This document shows positions 17,805 to 26,405 of a stretch of DNA of 64,000 bases, one piece after another. Origin of the DNA: Flavobacterium sinopsychrotolerans (lineage in GTDB: Bacteria; Bacteroidota; Bacteroidia; Flavobacteriales; Flavobacteriaceae); assembly GCF_900110375.1 (NCBI RefSeq), contig NZ_FODN01000005.1:1-64000 (forward strand), written 5' to 3'. Every line of letters starts with the position of its first letter. The stretch's first letter is position 1. Below the pieces are notes generated by a model. That model saw only the letters and a list, made by a program, of their open reading frames with translations. It ran no database searches and was not told where the DNA came from. The position numbers and the translations under genes are program-made.

Positions 17805-18442
17805 AAAATTGTTTTAAATTCTCTTTTTTTAGAAAAACTTTTTTTCCATTCTACCAATATGAAAATCTGATACAAAACATACAATATACTATTCAAAATC
17901 CACGTAATTTTATTCATTTTTGGACTTAAAACAATTGTCAGATTCCCCACCAAAAACAAAATTGTACTACCGAACAAATAGAACAAAATGCCCATATTTA
18001 TGAAATAGAACTCTTTTTTTTCATTTAACATATTGTAAAAATGAAAAGTGGCATACAGAATCAATAATATGGAAGTAATGAATATTTCGAAAAGATTAAA
18101 TTTTAAAAACAAAGAAAAGTCATTCACATATTGTACTGCTAACGACAACAAGACTATGATTAGACAAACTTTCACTATTTTTTTTTGCAATTCTCCTTTT
18201 AAAATATTTATGTAAAAAAGACTCAGAAGTATAAACTGGCCGATAAAATAAAAATGCGAGAGATATAAGTTATTAATATTGAATTTCTTCAAGGTCATTG
18301 AAGTAATTTGGACTAAAAAAATTACACCAAGATACCATGTAAAAATTGAGAATGCTTTCCCGTAATTTCGGGCGCTTTTAATAAATAGAATTAGGTTAAG
18401 GAATAAAATTAAGTAACCAATATTTGCAAATAAACTCCACAT
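17801..18442 (-). CDS. polytopic membrane protein, possible sensor partner
   Basis: 213 residues made almost wholly of about six or seven hydrophobic spans (first MWSLFANIGYLILFLNLILF, last IILNSILYVLYQIFILVEW) with short loops and a basic C-terminal tail. I do not recognise a named family. Its stop overlaps the start of the kinase gene by 4 bases (translational coupling), and the kinase itself has only one span, so a role as the sensory membrane module is plausible inference. A small 131-residue protein gene precedes it by 5 bases. Confidence 0.7.
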   Translation of the reverse strand: MWSLFANIGYLILFLNLILFIKSARNYGKAFSIFTWYLGVIFLVQITSMTLKKFNINNLYLSHFYFIGQFILLSLFYINILKGELQKKIVKVCLIIVLLSLAVQYVNDFSLFLKFNLFEIFITSILLILYATFHFYNMLNEKKEFYFINMGILFYLFGSTILFLVGNLTIVLSPKMNKITWILNSILYVLYQIFILVEWKKSFSKKREFKTIL

Positions 18443-18447
18443 GTCAA

Positions 18448-18843
18448 TTAGGAATTTAAAGGACTTTCAGGATCACTCGCCGGCGGGCAAGGCTCTGTAA
18501 AATCGTATATATTATCTTCACCTCCTGCTGAATTTCCCAAAGTGCCAGAAATCATATCTACATAAATACCTGTTATAGGATCATATTTCGTACCTACAAT
18601 CATTAATTTTTCAACTCCATTATCATCAACCCCTATATAGGCTCTTGCGGCATCAATTCCCTCTGCTAATACTTCAAGTAAATCAGCTTTAGGGATTAGA
18701 AATGCATTCAAATTATGGTGCTTATTATAATGACCTTCTTTTTTAGCCCAACGTTTAGCCCATCTTTGTGCTTCTTTGAGCGGAATAGTGTTTGCTTTTT
18801 TTGATTTTGATTCATTGTTTGCTGTAGTGGTTTTTTCAGACAT
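18448..18843 (-). CDS. hypothetical soluble protein heading the two-component operon, 131 aa
   Basis: No named family recognised. The N terminus is low-complexity and polar (MSEKTTTANNESKSKKANTI), followed by a helix-rich basic part (LKEAQRWAKRWAKKEGHYNK) and a compact-looking domain (FLIPKADLLEVLAEGIDAAR ... EKLMIVGTKYDPITGIYVDM), ending in a proline/acidic tail. No signal peptide. As first gene of the operon it could be the output or a ligand-binding accessory of the system; the sequence alone does not decide. Confidence 0.65.
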   Translation of the reverse strand: MSEKTTTANNESKSKKANTIPLKEAQRWAKRWAKKEGHYNKHHNLNAFLIPKADLLEVLAEGIDAARAYIGVDDNGVEKLMIVGTKYDPITGIYVDMISGTLGNSAGGEDNIYDFTEPCPPASDPESPLNS

Positions 18844-19195
18844 AGTTTTTAGATTTTGGATGTTGATCTTTCAATAGTAGATTTATAATCTGAATGCTAA
18901 ACTACTCTTTTTTTAAGATTTTTAACAAAAAAAGCATGCTTAAAATATAAAACCAACAAAGGTATTAGTAGCGAAAACAGCACTAATCACTTCTAAAACA
19001 ACAGTTAATCGATTATTCAAAACACTTAATCGATGAATTAAAAATTTCATTTATTTTTAATTTAAATTAACACTTTTTTAGAATAAATAATTGTCCTCAA
19101 GTTTATCAACTTAGATGTTTAAATAATTTTAACTCTAACAATATTTTTTGGTTGCGCAACTAAATTGATTTTAAATATTAAGAATATTAAAATTT
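18844..19195. promoter_or_regulatory. divergent intergenic region with a direct repeat TTAATCGAT
   Basis: This 352-base gap separates the divergent two-component operon and AraC-type gene. It holds two exact copies of TTAATCGAT (19005-19013 and 19026-19034) whose starts are 21 bases apart, two helical turns, which suits a regulator binding one face of the DNA. I see no gene and no clear TAnnTTTG promoter in it. Confidence 0.35.
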
Positions 19196-20266
19196 ATGTC
19201 CTTAAATAAATGGTCTAAACACCTTCAAAAATACCTTTTCCTGCTCAAAGATGATTTTTTTGAATTGCCTTATTTATCCAATTCCCCGGAAGTCATGTTT
19301 AATAGTGTAATAAAAACGCCAATAGCAAAGCATAAGCCCTTAGAACAAGCAATTTACACTAACAATCCTTTTTGCAAAGGCATCATGCATTATCGCCAAA
19401 TCGAAGATGGTTTTTGGCTCTTAGCCACCGATATAGAAATTAAACAAAATATAATTGCAAAAGCAATTTATACTGAAGATGAAGTTACTGATTATTATTT
19501 TTTATCGTTTTCAGCTTTTGAATATGAGTTTCCTATAAAAGACTCTTTAAATAATAATGTAACACTATTAAGTGTTTGCTGGACATTTTACAAACCAAGA
19601 ACAGAAGTAGCTACTTATTTTTATAAAAATACAAAAGGCAAATTTTACAACCTTATTTTTAACAAAAAATGGGCAGATAACAATCTTTTTTTTAAAGACT
19701 TAAATAATAAAGAAAGTATTTATAAACTTCTGAACAATGATTTAGGGTTTTACACCTGGCTTGATATTGCTCCCAAAGCCAGTACGTTAGCAAAACAAAT
19801 TTCGAAAATTTTGGAAAACGAAAATTCAGGGGTATTTAACACTGTTGATTTAAAAAAACATAGCTTAGATTTAATCACGGACTTCGTTAATAATGCCTTT
19901 AACGACAATCGCATGAAAAATGATGTTTCATTAAGTAATTTAGATTATTACAAAATTGCGAAAGCTGAAAAAATGATTCTGCATAATTTAAATGTCCCTT
20001 TTGTGGGTATTGAGCATATTGCCACTGAAGTGAACATGTCTCCAACAAAATTAAAATCTAATTTCAAAACAGTATTTGGACTATCGTTATTACAATATCA
20101 TAAAGAGAAAAATATGCGTTTGGCGTTACAGCTCATTCAAAAAACTAATGACCAAGTAAAAGTAATTATTACTTTGACAGGTTATAATAGCAATAGTAAA
20201 TTTTCAAGTGCCTTTAAAAAACGATTCGGTTTCCTTCCCTCTGAAACAGAAAAAAAAATAACTTAA
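19196..20266 (+). CDS. AraC-family transcriptional regulator
   Basis: 356 residues. The C terminus is a two-HTH AraC/XylS domain: first helix pair around VGIEHIATEVNMSPTKLKSN, linker FKTVFGLSLLQYHKEKNMRL, second HTH around VKVIITLTGYNSNSKFSSAF, ending FKKRFGFLPSE. The N-terminal 230 residues (WSKHLQKYLFLLKDDFFELP onwards) are a sensor region I cannot assign. The gene stands alone with a long upstream region containing a direct repeat that could be its own operator. Targets are unknown. Confidence 0.88.
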   Translation: MSLNKWSKHLQKYLFLLKDDFFELPYLSNSPEVMFNSVIKTPIAKHKPLEQAIYTNNPFCKGIMHYRQIEDGFWLLATDIEIKQNIIAKAIYTEDEVTDYYFLSFSAFEYEFPIKDSLNNNVTLLSVCWTFYKPRTEVATYFYKNTKGKFYNLIFNKKWADNNLFFKDLNNKESIYKLLNNDLGFYTWLDIAPKASTLAKQISKILENENSGVFNTVDLKKHSLDLITDFVNNAFNDNRMKNDVSLSNLDYYKIAKAEKMILHNLNVPFVGIEHIATEVNMSPTKLKSNFKTVFGLSLLQYHKEKNMRLALQLIQKTNDQVKVIITLTGYNSNSKFSSAFKKRFGFLPSETEKKIT

Positions 20267-20427
20267 CCGTTTTATAATTCTAAATATTAATAGTTAGCAG
20301 TTTCACAATAATTTAATGCTAATTTTTGAGTTTTATATTCTCTTATCAAGGGATTATTAGAATTCAATCGAAGTAAATCCAAAAATTAAAAACGGATCAT
20401 CCAAAAAAGTTCCTATTATTTTTAAAT

Positions 20428-20459
20428 AAAAAAACGGATGCCTTTTTGTGGCATCCGCT
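20428..20459 (-). terminator. terminator of the transketolase operon
   Basis: CGGATGCC (20435-20442) and GGCATCCG (20450-20457) make an 8-bp stem; on the minus strand the stem is followed by a run of seven T residues. It lies 20 bases after the stop of the C-terminal transketolase gene. Confidence 0.85.
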
Positions 20460-20478
20460 TTCAATTCCAGAAAAAAAA

Positions 20479-21432
20479 TTATTTTCTTTTCATTACTCTT
20501 TCTACAGCTTCAACAATCGCTTGATTGTTCAATTTGTATTTATCCATTAATTGTTCTGGTGTTCCAGATTCTCCAAAACTGTCATTAACCGCTACAAACT
20601 CTTGTGGAGCTGGGCTGTTTAATGCTAATACTCGGGAAACACTTTCGCCAAGACCACCAAGAATATTGTGTTCTTCAGCAGTAACAATACATTTTGTTTT
20701 TGCCAATGATTTCAAAATCGCTTCTTCATCCAATGGTTTGATCGTATGAATATTGATTACCTCAGCAGAAATCCCTTGTGCTTCTAATGCTTCCGCAGCA
20801 ATTAAAGCCTCCCAAACTAAATGTCCGGTAGCTATAATAGTTACATCAGAACCTTCAGTTAAAACAATTGCTTTTCCTATTTCGAAAGGCTCGTCTGCTG
20901 GCATAAAGTTAGGTACAACTGGACGACCAAAACGCAAATAAACAGGACCATGATGATCTGCAATTGCTAATGTAGCCGCTTTAGTCTGGTTGTAATCACA
21001 GGTGTTGATTACAGTCATTCCCGGTAACATTTTCATCAACCCAATATCTTCAAGGATTTGGTGCGTTGCACCGTCTTCACCTAAAGTTAATCCAGCGTGT
21101 GAAGCACAAATTTTTACATTTTTCTCAGAATATGCAACGGATTGACGAATTTGATCGTACACTCTTCCTGTAGAAAAGTTAGCGAAAGTTCCAGTAAAAG
21201 GAATTTTTCCTCCAACGGTTAAACCTGCTGCAATTCCGATCATGTTGGCTTCCGCAATTCCAATTTGGAAAAAACGCTCCGGATGGTTTTTCTTAAAATC
21301 ATCAAATTTTAAAGAACCTATTAAATCCGCACAAAGTGCCACAACATTTTCATTTTTTTGACCTAATTCAGTCATGCCCGCTCCAAAACCCGAACGCGTA
21401 TCTTTACTTCCTGTATTTGTATATTTTTTCAT
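20479..21432 (-). CDS. transketolase, C-terminal (pyrimidine-binding) subunit
   Basis: 317 residues covering the Pyr and C-terminal domains of transketolase (FFQIGIAEANMIGIAAGLTV, with the catalytic Glu for thiamine diphosphate activation, and AHAGLTLGEDGATHQ). The N-terminal subunit is encoded 61 bases upstream on the same strand, so the enzyme is made as two chains, as in many Bacteroidota and Archaea. Together they carry out the two-carbon transfers of the non-oxidative pentose phosphate pathway. A terminator follows. Confidence 0.95.
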   Translation of the reverse strand: MKKYTNTGSKDTRSGFGAGMTELGQKNENVVALCADLIGSLKFDDFKKNHPERFFQIGIAEANMIGIAAGLTVGGKIPFTGTFANFSTGRVYDQIRQSVAYSEKNVKICASHAGLTLGEDGATHQILEDIGLMKMLPGMTVINTCDYNQTKAATLAIADHHGPVYLRFGRPVVPNFMPADEPFEIGKAIVLTEGSDVTIIATGHLVWEALIAAEALEAQGISAEVINIHTIKPLDEEAILKSLAKTKCIVTAEEHNILGGLGESVSRVLALNSPAPQEFVAVNDSFGESGTPEQLMDKYKLNNQAIVEAVERVMKRK

Positions 21433-21493
21433 TTTCTAATTTAGATTTTAGCAGTATTCTACTGAACACTAATTACTGAATTCTGAATACTTT

Positions 21494-22345
21494 TTAATAA
21501 TCGCTTTCTCCTTCAGTATAGTTTTGGCCTAAAGCAATTTCAAGTTGCGTATCATTAGGCGCTTTACCGTGCCAAGCATGACTATACATCATAAAATCTA
21601 CTCCATTACCCATTTCAGTATGTAACAATACACAAACTGGTTTTCCTTTTCCAGTTCTTGATTTAGCATCATTCATACCAGCAATGATAGCTTCGATATC
21701 GTTACCTTTTTCAATTTCTAAAACATCCCAATCAAAAGCTTCAAATTTAGCGCGGATACTTCCCATGGCTAAAACCTCATCGGTAGAACCGTCAATTTGT
21801 TTTCCGTTTAAATCGATTGTAGCAATAAGATTGTCCACTTTTTTTGCAGAAGCATACATGATGGCTTCCCAGTTTTGACCTTCTTGCAATTCTCCATCGC
21901 CGTGAAGCGTATAGATAATATGGTTGTCCCCATTCAATTTTTTAGCTTGAGCAGCACCAATTCCTACTGATAATCCTTGTCCAAGAGAACCAGACGCAAT
22001 ACGCACTCCCGGTAAACCGTCATGTGTAGTTGGATGTCCTTGCAATCTTGAATTGATCAAACGGAAAGTAGCCAGTTCCGAAACCGGAAAATAACCGCTT
22101 CTTGCTAAAACGCTGTAGAATACAGGTGAAATATGCCCGTTTGAAAGGAAGAAAAGATCTTCTCCAATACCGTCCATATCAAAACCTTCTTTACGCTCCA
22201 TTATATTTTGGTATAAGGCTACAAGAAATTCAGTACAACCAAGAGAACCACCTGGGTGACCTGAGTTGACTGCGTGTACCATTCGAAGAATATCTCTTCT
22301 GACTTGGATTGTTAAATCGTTTAATTGTTGTGTGTTCGGTTTCAT
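21494..22345 (-). CDS. transketolase, N-terminal (diphosphate-binding) subunit
   Basis: 283 residues with the thiamine diphosphate/metal motif GDGELQEGQNWEAIMY ... TIDLNGKQID and the N-terminal VNSGHPGGSLGCTEFL typical of transketolase. I chose the ATG at 22343-22345 (MKPNTQQLNDL) rather than a GTG eight codons upstream, because the promoter-like TATCTTTG at 22369-22376 would put the transcript start at or past that GTG. The C-terminal half is the next gene downstream. Confidence 0.94.
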   Translation of the reverse strand: MKPNTQQLNDLTIQVRRDILRMVHAVNSGHPGGSLGCTEFLVALYQNIMERKEGFDMDGIGEDLFFLSNGHISPVFYSVLARSGYFPVSELATFRLINSRLQGHPTTHDGLPGVRIASGSLGQGLSVGIGAAQAKKLNGDNHIIYTLHGDGELQEGQNWEAIMYASAKKVDNLIATIDLNGKQIDGSTDEVLAMGSIRAKFEAFDWDVLEIEKGNDIEAIIAGMNDAKSRTGKGKPVCVLLHTEMGNGVDFMMYSHAWHGKAPNDTQLEIALGQNYTEGESDY

Positions 22346-22368
22346 TTGTGTGTTAAAATTAGACTGCA

Positions 22369-22376
22369 CAAAGATA
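22369..22376 (-). promoter_or_regulatory. -7 element for the transketolase operon
   Basis: TATCTTTG on the minus strand matches TAnnTTTG, about 24 bases before the chosen ATG. No good TTG is found at the expected -33 distance, so only the -7 box is called. Confidence 0.5.
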
Positions 22377-22498
22377 ATCAGATATTTTGATTTATGAATG
22401 GTTCCATTTTTAGATTTATCAATAGTTATTAAGGATTGTCTTTTATTAGCAATAATAAATTTTTACATGAATTATCGAGTATTTAGTATCTTGCAGCC

Positions 22499-23086
22499 AT
22501 GTTTCAACAATTATTCAAAAGCATTCAGGAAAAAGTACTACTGACCCAAGAAGAAATGGAGTTGTGTAAAACTTTTTTTATTCCTAAAAAGTTGCATAAA
22601 AAACAAACCCTGTTGCAAGAAGGAGACATTTGTATCTACAATGCATTTGTTGAAAAAGGAATCCTCCGCTCTTTTTCCATGGATGAAAAAGGAAACGAAC
22701 ACATTGTACAATTTGCGATTGAAGGCTGGTGGATTACAGATTTATCCAGTTTTCTGACCAACAGCAACTCTATTTATACCATTGAAGCGCTTGAGGATTC
22801 TGAATTGCTTTTGCTGACTACTGAAGCCAGAGAAGCTTTGATGGATAAAGTCCCCATGTTTGAAAGATACCAACGCTTGCTTTTGCAAAATGCCTACATC
22901 GCAAATCAAGCCAGAATAAATTCGGCCTTAACAGAAACCGCCGAAGAAAAATACACCAATTTAGGAATTGCTTATCCCGGAATTGTAAAACGAGTTCCTC
23001 AACACATGATCGCTTCTTACCTTGGACTGAAACCGGAAACATTGAGTCGGGTTCGCAAACAAATTAACAATAGGAGTTCATTTTAA
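22499..23086 (+). CDS. Crp/Fnr-family transcriptional regulator
   Basis: 195 residues. An N-terminal cyclic-nucleotide-binding-type beta roll (KKQTLLQEGDICIYNAFVEK, HIVQFAIEGWWITDLSSFL) and a C-terminal short HTH (VPQHMIASYLGLKPETLSRV). There are no Fnr cysteine ligands, so it is not an oxygen-sensing Fnr. It precedes a Rossmann-type protein and an old-yellow-enzyme reductase on the same strand, 86 bases apart, and probably controls them in response to electrophilic or redox stress; that is inference from position. Confidence 0.9.
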   Translation: MFQQLFKSIQEKVLLTQEEMELCKTFFIPKKLHKKQTLLQEGDICIYNAFVEKGILRSFSMDEKGNEHIVQFAIEGWWITDLSSFLTNSNSIYTIEALEDSELLLLTTEAREALMDKVPMFERYQRLLLQNAYIANQARINSALTETAEEKYTNLGIAYPGIVKRVPQHMIASYLGLKPETLSRVRKQINNRSSF

Positions 23087-23172
23087 TTGACATAGATCAA
23101 TAGAATTTCTTGTTTTATATCAACGGAAACTTTACCAGTACAGCCCTAAATTTGCCAAGTAAATAAAAGTCG

Positions 23173-23673
23173 ATGTCAAATAAAAGAACATTTGCAGTAC
23201 TTGGTGTTTCAGAAACCAACAGTATTTTTTTAGCGAAGCAAATTGCCAAAACCAATTCCGTTTTACTGTTTGATCATGATGCTGTTGTACTGAATACAGT
23301 TTATTCCCAAATACTTTCAGAACATCCAAACGCAAACGCGGAGATGATGATTTGTCCAACCAATGCCAGTTGGGAAGCTGACGTTATTATACTTTCAAAT
23401 CCTGCGGCAACTGATGTCAATCTGATTGAAAAAATTAGAAATGTGGCTACAGGCAAGATTGTAATTTTCTTGGAAAACAAAAAGAACACGATTAATTTCG
23501 AAAGTACTCTTGAAAAATTACAGCTTTTGGTTCCTTTTTCTAAAGTTATTCAGAGTTTTGAATCAGCGGATAATTCTAACGATTCCGTTCTTTTGAAAGG
23601 AAATGATAAAGAAGCCTTAAAAACTATTTTGACACTATTTACAAGTATTGGTTTGAAAGCCAATATCATATAA
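23173..23673 (+). CDS. Rossmann-like hypothetical protein, 166 aa
   Basis: Start RTFAVLGVSETNSIFLAKQI followed by NSVLLFDHD resembles the first beta-alpha-beta of an NAD(P)-binding fold like F420H2:NADP reductase-type proteins, though the glycine motif is GVSETN rather than GxGxxG. Later ADVIILSNPA and GKIVIFLENK fit alternating strands. No catalytic residues can be named. A TAAATTTG -7-like element (23147-23154) lies just upstream, and the OYE-family gene begins 24 bases downstream, so the two are probably co-transcribed. Confidence 0.6.
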   Translation: MSNKRTFAVLGVSETNSIFLAKQIAKTNSVLLFDHDAVVLNTVYSQILSEHPNANAEMMICPTNASWEADVIILSNPAATDVNLIEKIRNVATGKIVIFLENKKNTINFESTLEKLQLLVPFSKVIQSFESADNSNDSVLLKGNDKEALKTILTLFTSIGLKANII

Positions 23674-23697
23674 ACTAACACTAATTAAAAAAATCAA

Positions 23698-24792
23698 ATG
23701 AGTAAATCAATTTTATTTCAACCCTATACATTAGGAAGCAGTACTTTAAAAAACCGAATGGTGATGGCACCAATGACGCGAAGCCGTTCTAATAATGAAG
23801 GTAATGTTCCTACAACACTTACTGCCGAATATTATGCGCAAAGAGCAACAGCAGGTTTAATTGTCTCTGAGGGAACTTTTGTGAGTACAAAAGCAGTTGG
23901 TTTTATCAATGTACCTGGAATTTACAGTGGAGCACAAACCGAAGGTTGGAAACTAGTTACCAAAGCAGTACACGAAAAAGGAGGAACTATATTCGCACAA
24001 TTGTGGCACACGGGACGATTGTCGCATCCGGATTTGCATAATGGCGAATTGCCACACGCACCTTCATCTTTAAATCCTTTTGCAAAAGCGTACACGAATG
24101 ACGGTTTTGTAGATACAGTTGTTCCAAAAGAAATGACGATTGAAGACATCAAACAAACCGTTTTAGATTTTAAAAACGGAGCTAAAAATGCAATTGCTGC
24201 AGGTTTTGACGGAGTCGAATTGCACGCAGCCAACGGGTATTTGTTGCAACAGTTTTTTAATGGGTATTCCAATCATCGTTCGGATGAATACGGTGGTTCT
24301 ATTGAAAACAAATCCCGGATCTTATTTGATATTCTAGATGCTTTAGAAGGAGTTATTGATTATGCTAAAGTTGGTGTTCGATTGAATCCTTCATTGCACA
24401 ATGCGCAGGGAATGATGCTGGATGAAGAGACAATTCCAACCTATGAGTACATTATCAATAAACTGAATGATTACGGATTGGCTTATATCCATTTAACGGA
24501 GCCTTTTACTGATGTAACTGAGGTGCCTTTTGCGGTTACTGAAGTAGCTAAACATTTCAGACCATTTTACAAAGGAACTTTAATCATCAATAAAGGTTTT
24601 AATAAAGAAACGGGTATCAAAGTTATTGAAGACGGTTACGCTGACCTTGTTGCTTATGGAGTTCCCTTTATTGCAAATCCGGATTTAGTGGCTCGTTATG
24701 AAACTGATGCACCATTAAACACGCCAGATCAAACTACTTTTTATACTGATACTGTAAAAGGATACACTGATTATCCGGCAATGGCTGAATAA
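23698..24792 (+). CDS. old yellow enzyme-family alkene reductase
   Basis: 364 residues, a TIM-barrel FMN enzyme. Hallmarks: LKNRMVMAPMTRSRS at the N terminus, the substrate-binding His/Asn pair and catalytic Tyr in VELHAANGYLLQQF, then NHRSDEYGGSIENKSRI and DLVAYGVPFIANPDL near the C terminus. These reductases use NADPH to reduce activated C=C bonds such as in N-ethylmaleimide or enals, and often serve in electrophile detoxification. It is the last gene of the Crp/Fnr cluster and is followed by a strong terminator. Confidence 0.95.
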   Translation: MSKSILFQPYTLGSSTLKNRMVMAPMTRSRSNNEGNVPTTLTAEYYAQRATAGLIVSEGTFVSTKAVGFINVPGIYSGAQTEGWKLVTKAVHEKGGTIFAQLWHTGRLSHPDLHNGELPHAPSSLNPFAKAYTNDGFVDTVVPKEMTIEDIKQTVLDFKNGAKNAIAAGFDGVELHAANGYLLQQFFNGYSNHRSDEYGGSIENKSRILFDILDALEGVIDYAKVGVRLNPSLHNAQGMMLDEETIPTYEYIINKLNDYGLAYIHLTEPFTDVTEVPFAVTEVAKHFRPFYKGTLIINKGFNKETGIKVIEDGYADLVAYGVPFIANPDLVARYETDAPLNTPDQTTFYTDTVKGYTDYPAMAE

Positions 24793-24856
24793 TTTAAATC
24801 TTTTGTTAGATATAAAAAATAGTACTTCTTCAATGAAGTTTGGTTATAATTCACAA

Positions 24857-24882
24857 GAAAGCCCGCATTTTGCGGGCTTCTA
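24857..24882 (+). terminator. terminator after the OYE gene
   Basis: AAGCCCGCA (24859-24867) and TGCGGGCTT (24871-24879) form a 9-bp GC-rich stem with a 3-base loop, followed by a pyrimidine-rich stretch. Confidence 0.85.
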
Positions 24883-24931
24883 CTTTTTACAAAAAAATCA
24901 CTATTTTTTATGCTCCAATAAAAGAGAGACG

Positions 24932-25501
24932 CTACGTATTCGTTATTGCGTCAGCTTTGTGAGCTTGATTGTTGATGTGTGACATTGCAATACCAGTTAG
25001 TGCGGCATCTGTTTTTTTCTCTTCATCAAGACTCATCGCCAGCAAGTTTGCCGCTTTGTTTTCTCCTAATGTTTTTGCATAAGCATGCAACGTACCATAA
25101 GTGGCAATTTCATAATGTTTTACTTTTTGGTCTGCGGCAATGATTCCGGCATCACGGACTACGCCAAGATCCGTTTGTTTGATAAGACTATTTGTTTCTT
25201 TCAATATACCACCCATTGCTTCGCATTTTTTAGCTGTGGCTTCAACACCTGTGACTTCAAATATTTTTTCCAGACGCGATACATGCTCTTGGGTTTCATT
25301 TAATTGGTTTTTCAAAGAATTAACTAATTCTGGCGATGAAGCATTTTTCATCATTCTGGGTAAGGTTTTAGTTAAAACTTTTTCCGCCCAGTAAATATCT
25401 TTTAGCCCAACTTCAAATAAATCTCGTAATCCATGTGCAGCATTCATTTCTCCTCGTACGGCACCTTTAATACTTTCATTTTTACTAATTGCGGTTCTCA
25501 T
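24932..25501 (-). CDS. DUF892 (YciE/YciF-like) ferritin-fold protein
   Basis: 189 residues from the ATG at 25499-25501 (MRTAISKNESIKGAVRGEMN). The pattern LRDLFEVGLKDIYWAEKVLT, LKNQLNETQEHVSRLEKIFE and AKTLGENKAANLLAMSLDEE gives the Glu/His metal-type ligands of the ferritin-like YciF family, often induced by stress. An upstream start sixteen codons earlier (25549) is open but adds residues not typical of the family. Metal binding and function are inferred from the family; the E. coli protein's role is itself unclear. Confidence 0.85.
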   Translation of the reverse strand: MRTAISKNESIKGAVRGEMNAAHGLRDLFEVGLKDIYWAEKVLTKTLPRMMKNASSPELVNSLKNQLNETQEHVSRLEKIFEVTGVEATAKKCEAMGGILKETNSLIKQTDLGVVRDAGIIAADQKVKHYEIATYGTLHAYAKTLGENKAANLLAMSLDEEKKTDAALTGIAMSHINNQAHKADAITNT

Positions 25502-25677
25502 AACAGTAGTTTTTAAGATTAATTTTTCATGAGAAATATGCACTTTCACAGCATCTCATGTGAACTGATTACTTAACTTTTAAGTTTAATAAAATTAAAC
25601 ATATTAAAACACAACTAACTGTTAATTAACAAATTATAAATAAGAATTGTATTATTTACACTTTTAAAACGTATTCT

Positions 25678-25998
25678 TCAACGTCCAATTTTATTTTTTA
25701 GACTGCTCCATCCTCCACCATTATAGACTTTAGTATACCCATTTGATTTCAAAATACTTTTTGCCGAAGCACTTCGCATTCCTGAGGCGCAACACGTAAT
25801 AATAGGTTGGTTTTTATCTTTCAATTTGAACAGATTATTGCGTAGCGTATCCACGGGAATATTAATGGAATCCTTAATATGTCCTGCTAAATATTCTGCT
25901 TTGCTACGCACATCTATCACAATTGCCCCGTTTTGTACTAATTCCGGATAGTTCACTTTAGCACTAAGTCCGAATAATTTTTTGAGTCTGTTTAACAT
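25678..25998 (-). CDS. rhodanese-like single-domain protein
   Basis: 106 residues with the fold's entry motif GAIVIDVRSKAEYLAGHIKD and an active-site loop CCASGMRSA with the persulfide Cys. Such proteins pass sulfane sulfur or act in cyanide/sulfide handling. The start lies 1 base after the stop of a second rhodanese gene, so the two are co-transcribed and probably arose by duplication. Confidence 0.92.
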   Translation of the reverse strand: MLNRLKKLFGLSAKVNYPELVQNGAIVIDVRSKAEYLAGHIKDSINIPVDTLRNNLFKLKDKNQPIITCCASGMRSASAKSILKSNGYTKVYNGGGWSSLKNKIGR

Positions 25999-25999
25999 T

Positions 26000-26284
26000 T
26001 TATTCTATTTGAGATTGATAATAATTCACATCCAGCCACGAACCGCCATTGTAAGATTCAATTCCATGTGCAGTTAGAAACACTTGTGCCTGTCCACTCC
26101 TGTTTCCAGAGGCACAACACAGTACCAATGGTGCTTTAAGTTCCTGTATTTCCTGCATTCTATGTGGTATTTCATTCAACGGAATATTAATGGAGCCCGC
26201 AACATGACCGCCCATAAATTCATCATAAGAACGCACATCGACAATGGCTCCTAGTTTTTCTTTAATTATTTTAGCTACTTCCAT
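26000..26284 (-). CDS. rhodanese-like single-domain protein
   Basis: 94 residues; GAIVDVRSYDEFMGGHVAGS leads to active-site loop CCASGNRSG. It is the first gene of a tight rhodanese pair. Both keep the catalytic Cys. The preceding outer-membrane gene (26406-27575) is on the same strand, but its 121-base gap leaves the operon limit uncertain. Confidence 0.92.
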   Translation of the reverse strand: MEVAKIIKEKLGAIVDVRSYDEFMGGHVAGSINIPLNEIPHRMQEIQELKAPLVLCCASGNRSGQAQVFLTAHGIESYNGGSWLDVNYYQSQIE

Positions 26285-26405
26285 AGTTTTATTTTTAAGA
26301 TTAATAAGTTTTGTATTCCTACTCCAGTGTTACAAAATTACAATTACACGGTCGATTTCTAGTACTAATTATCACTTAACAAAAATTATATTTGGCATTA
26401 ATACT

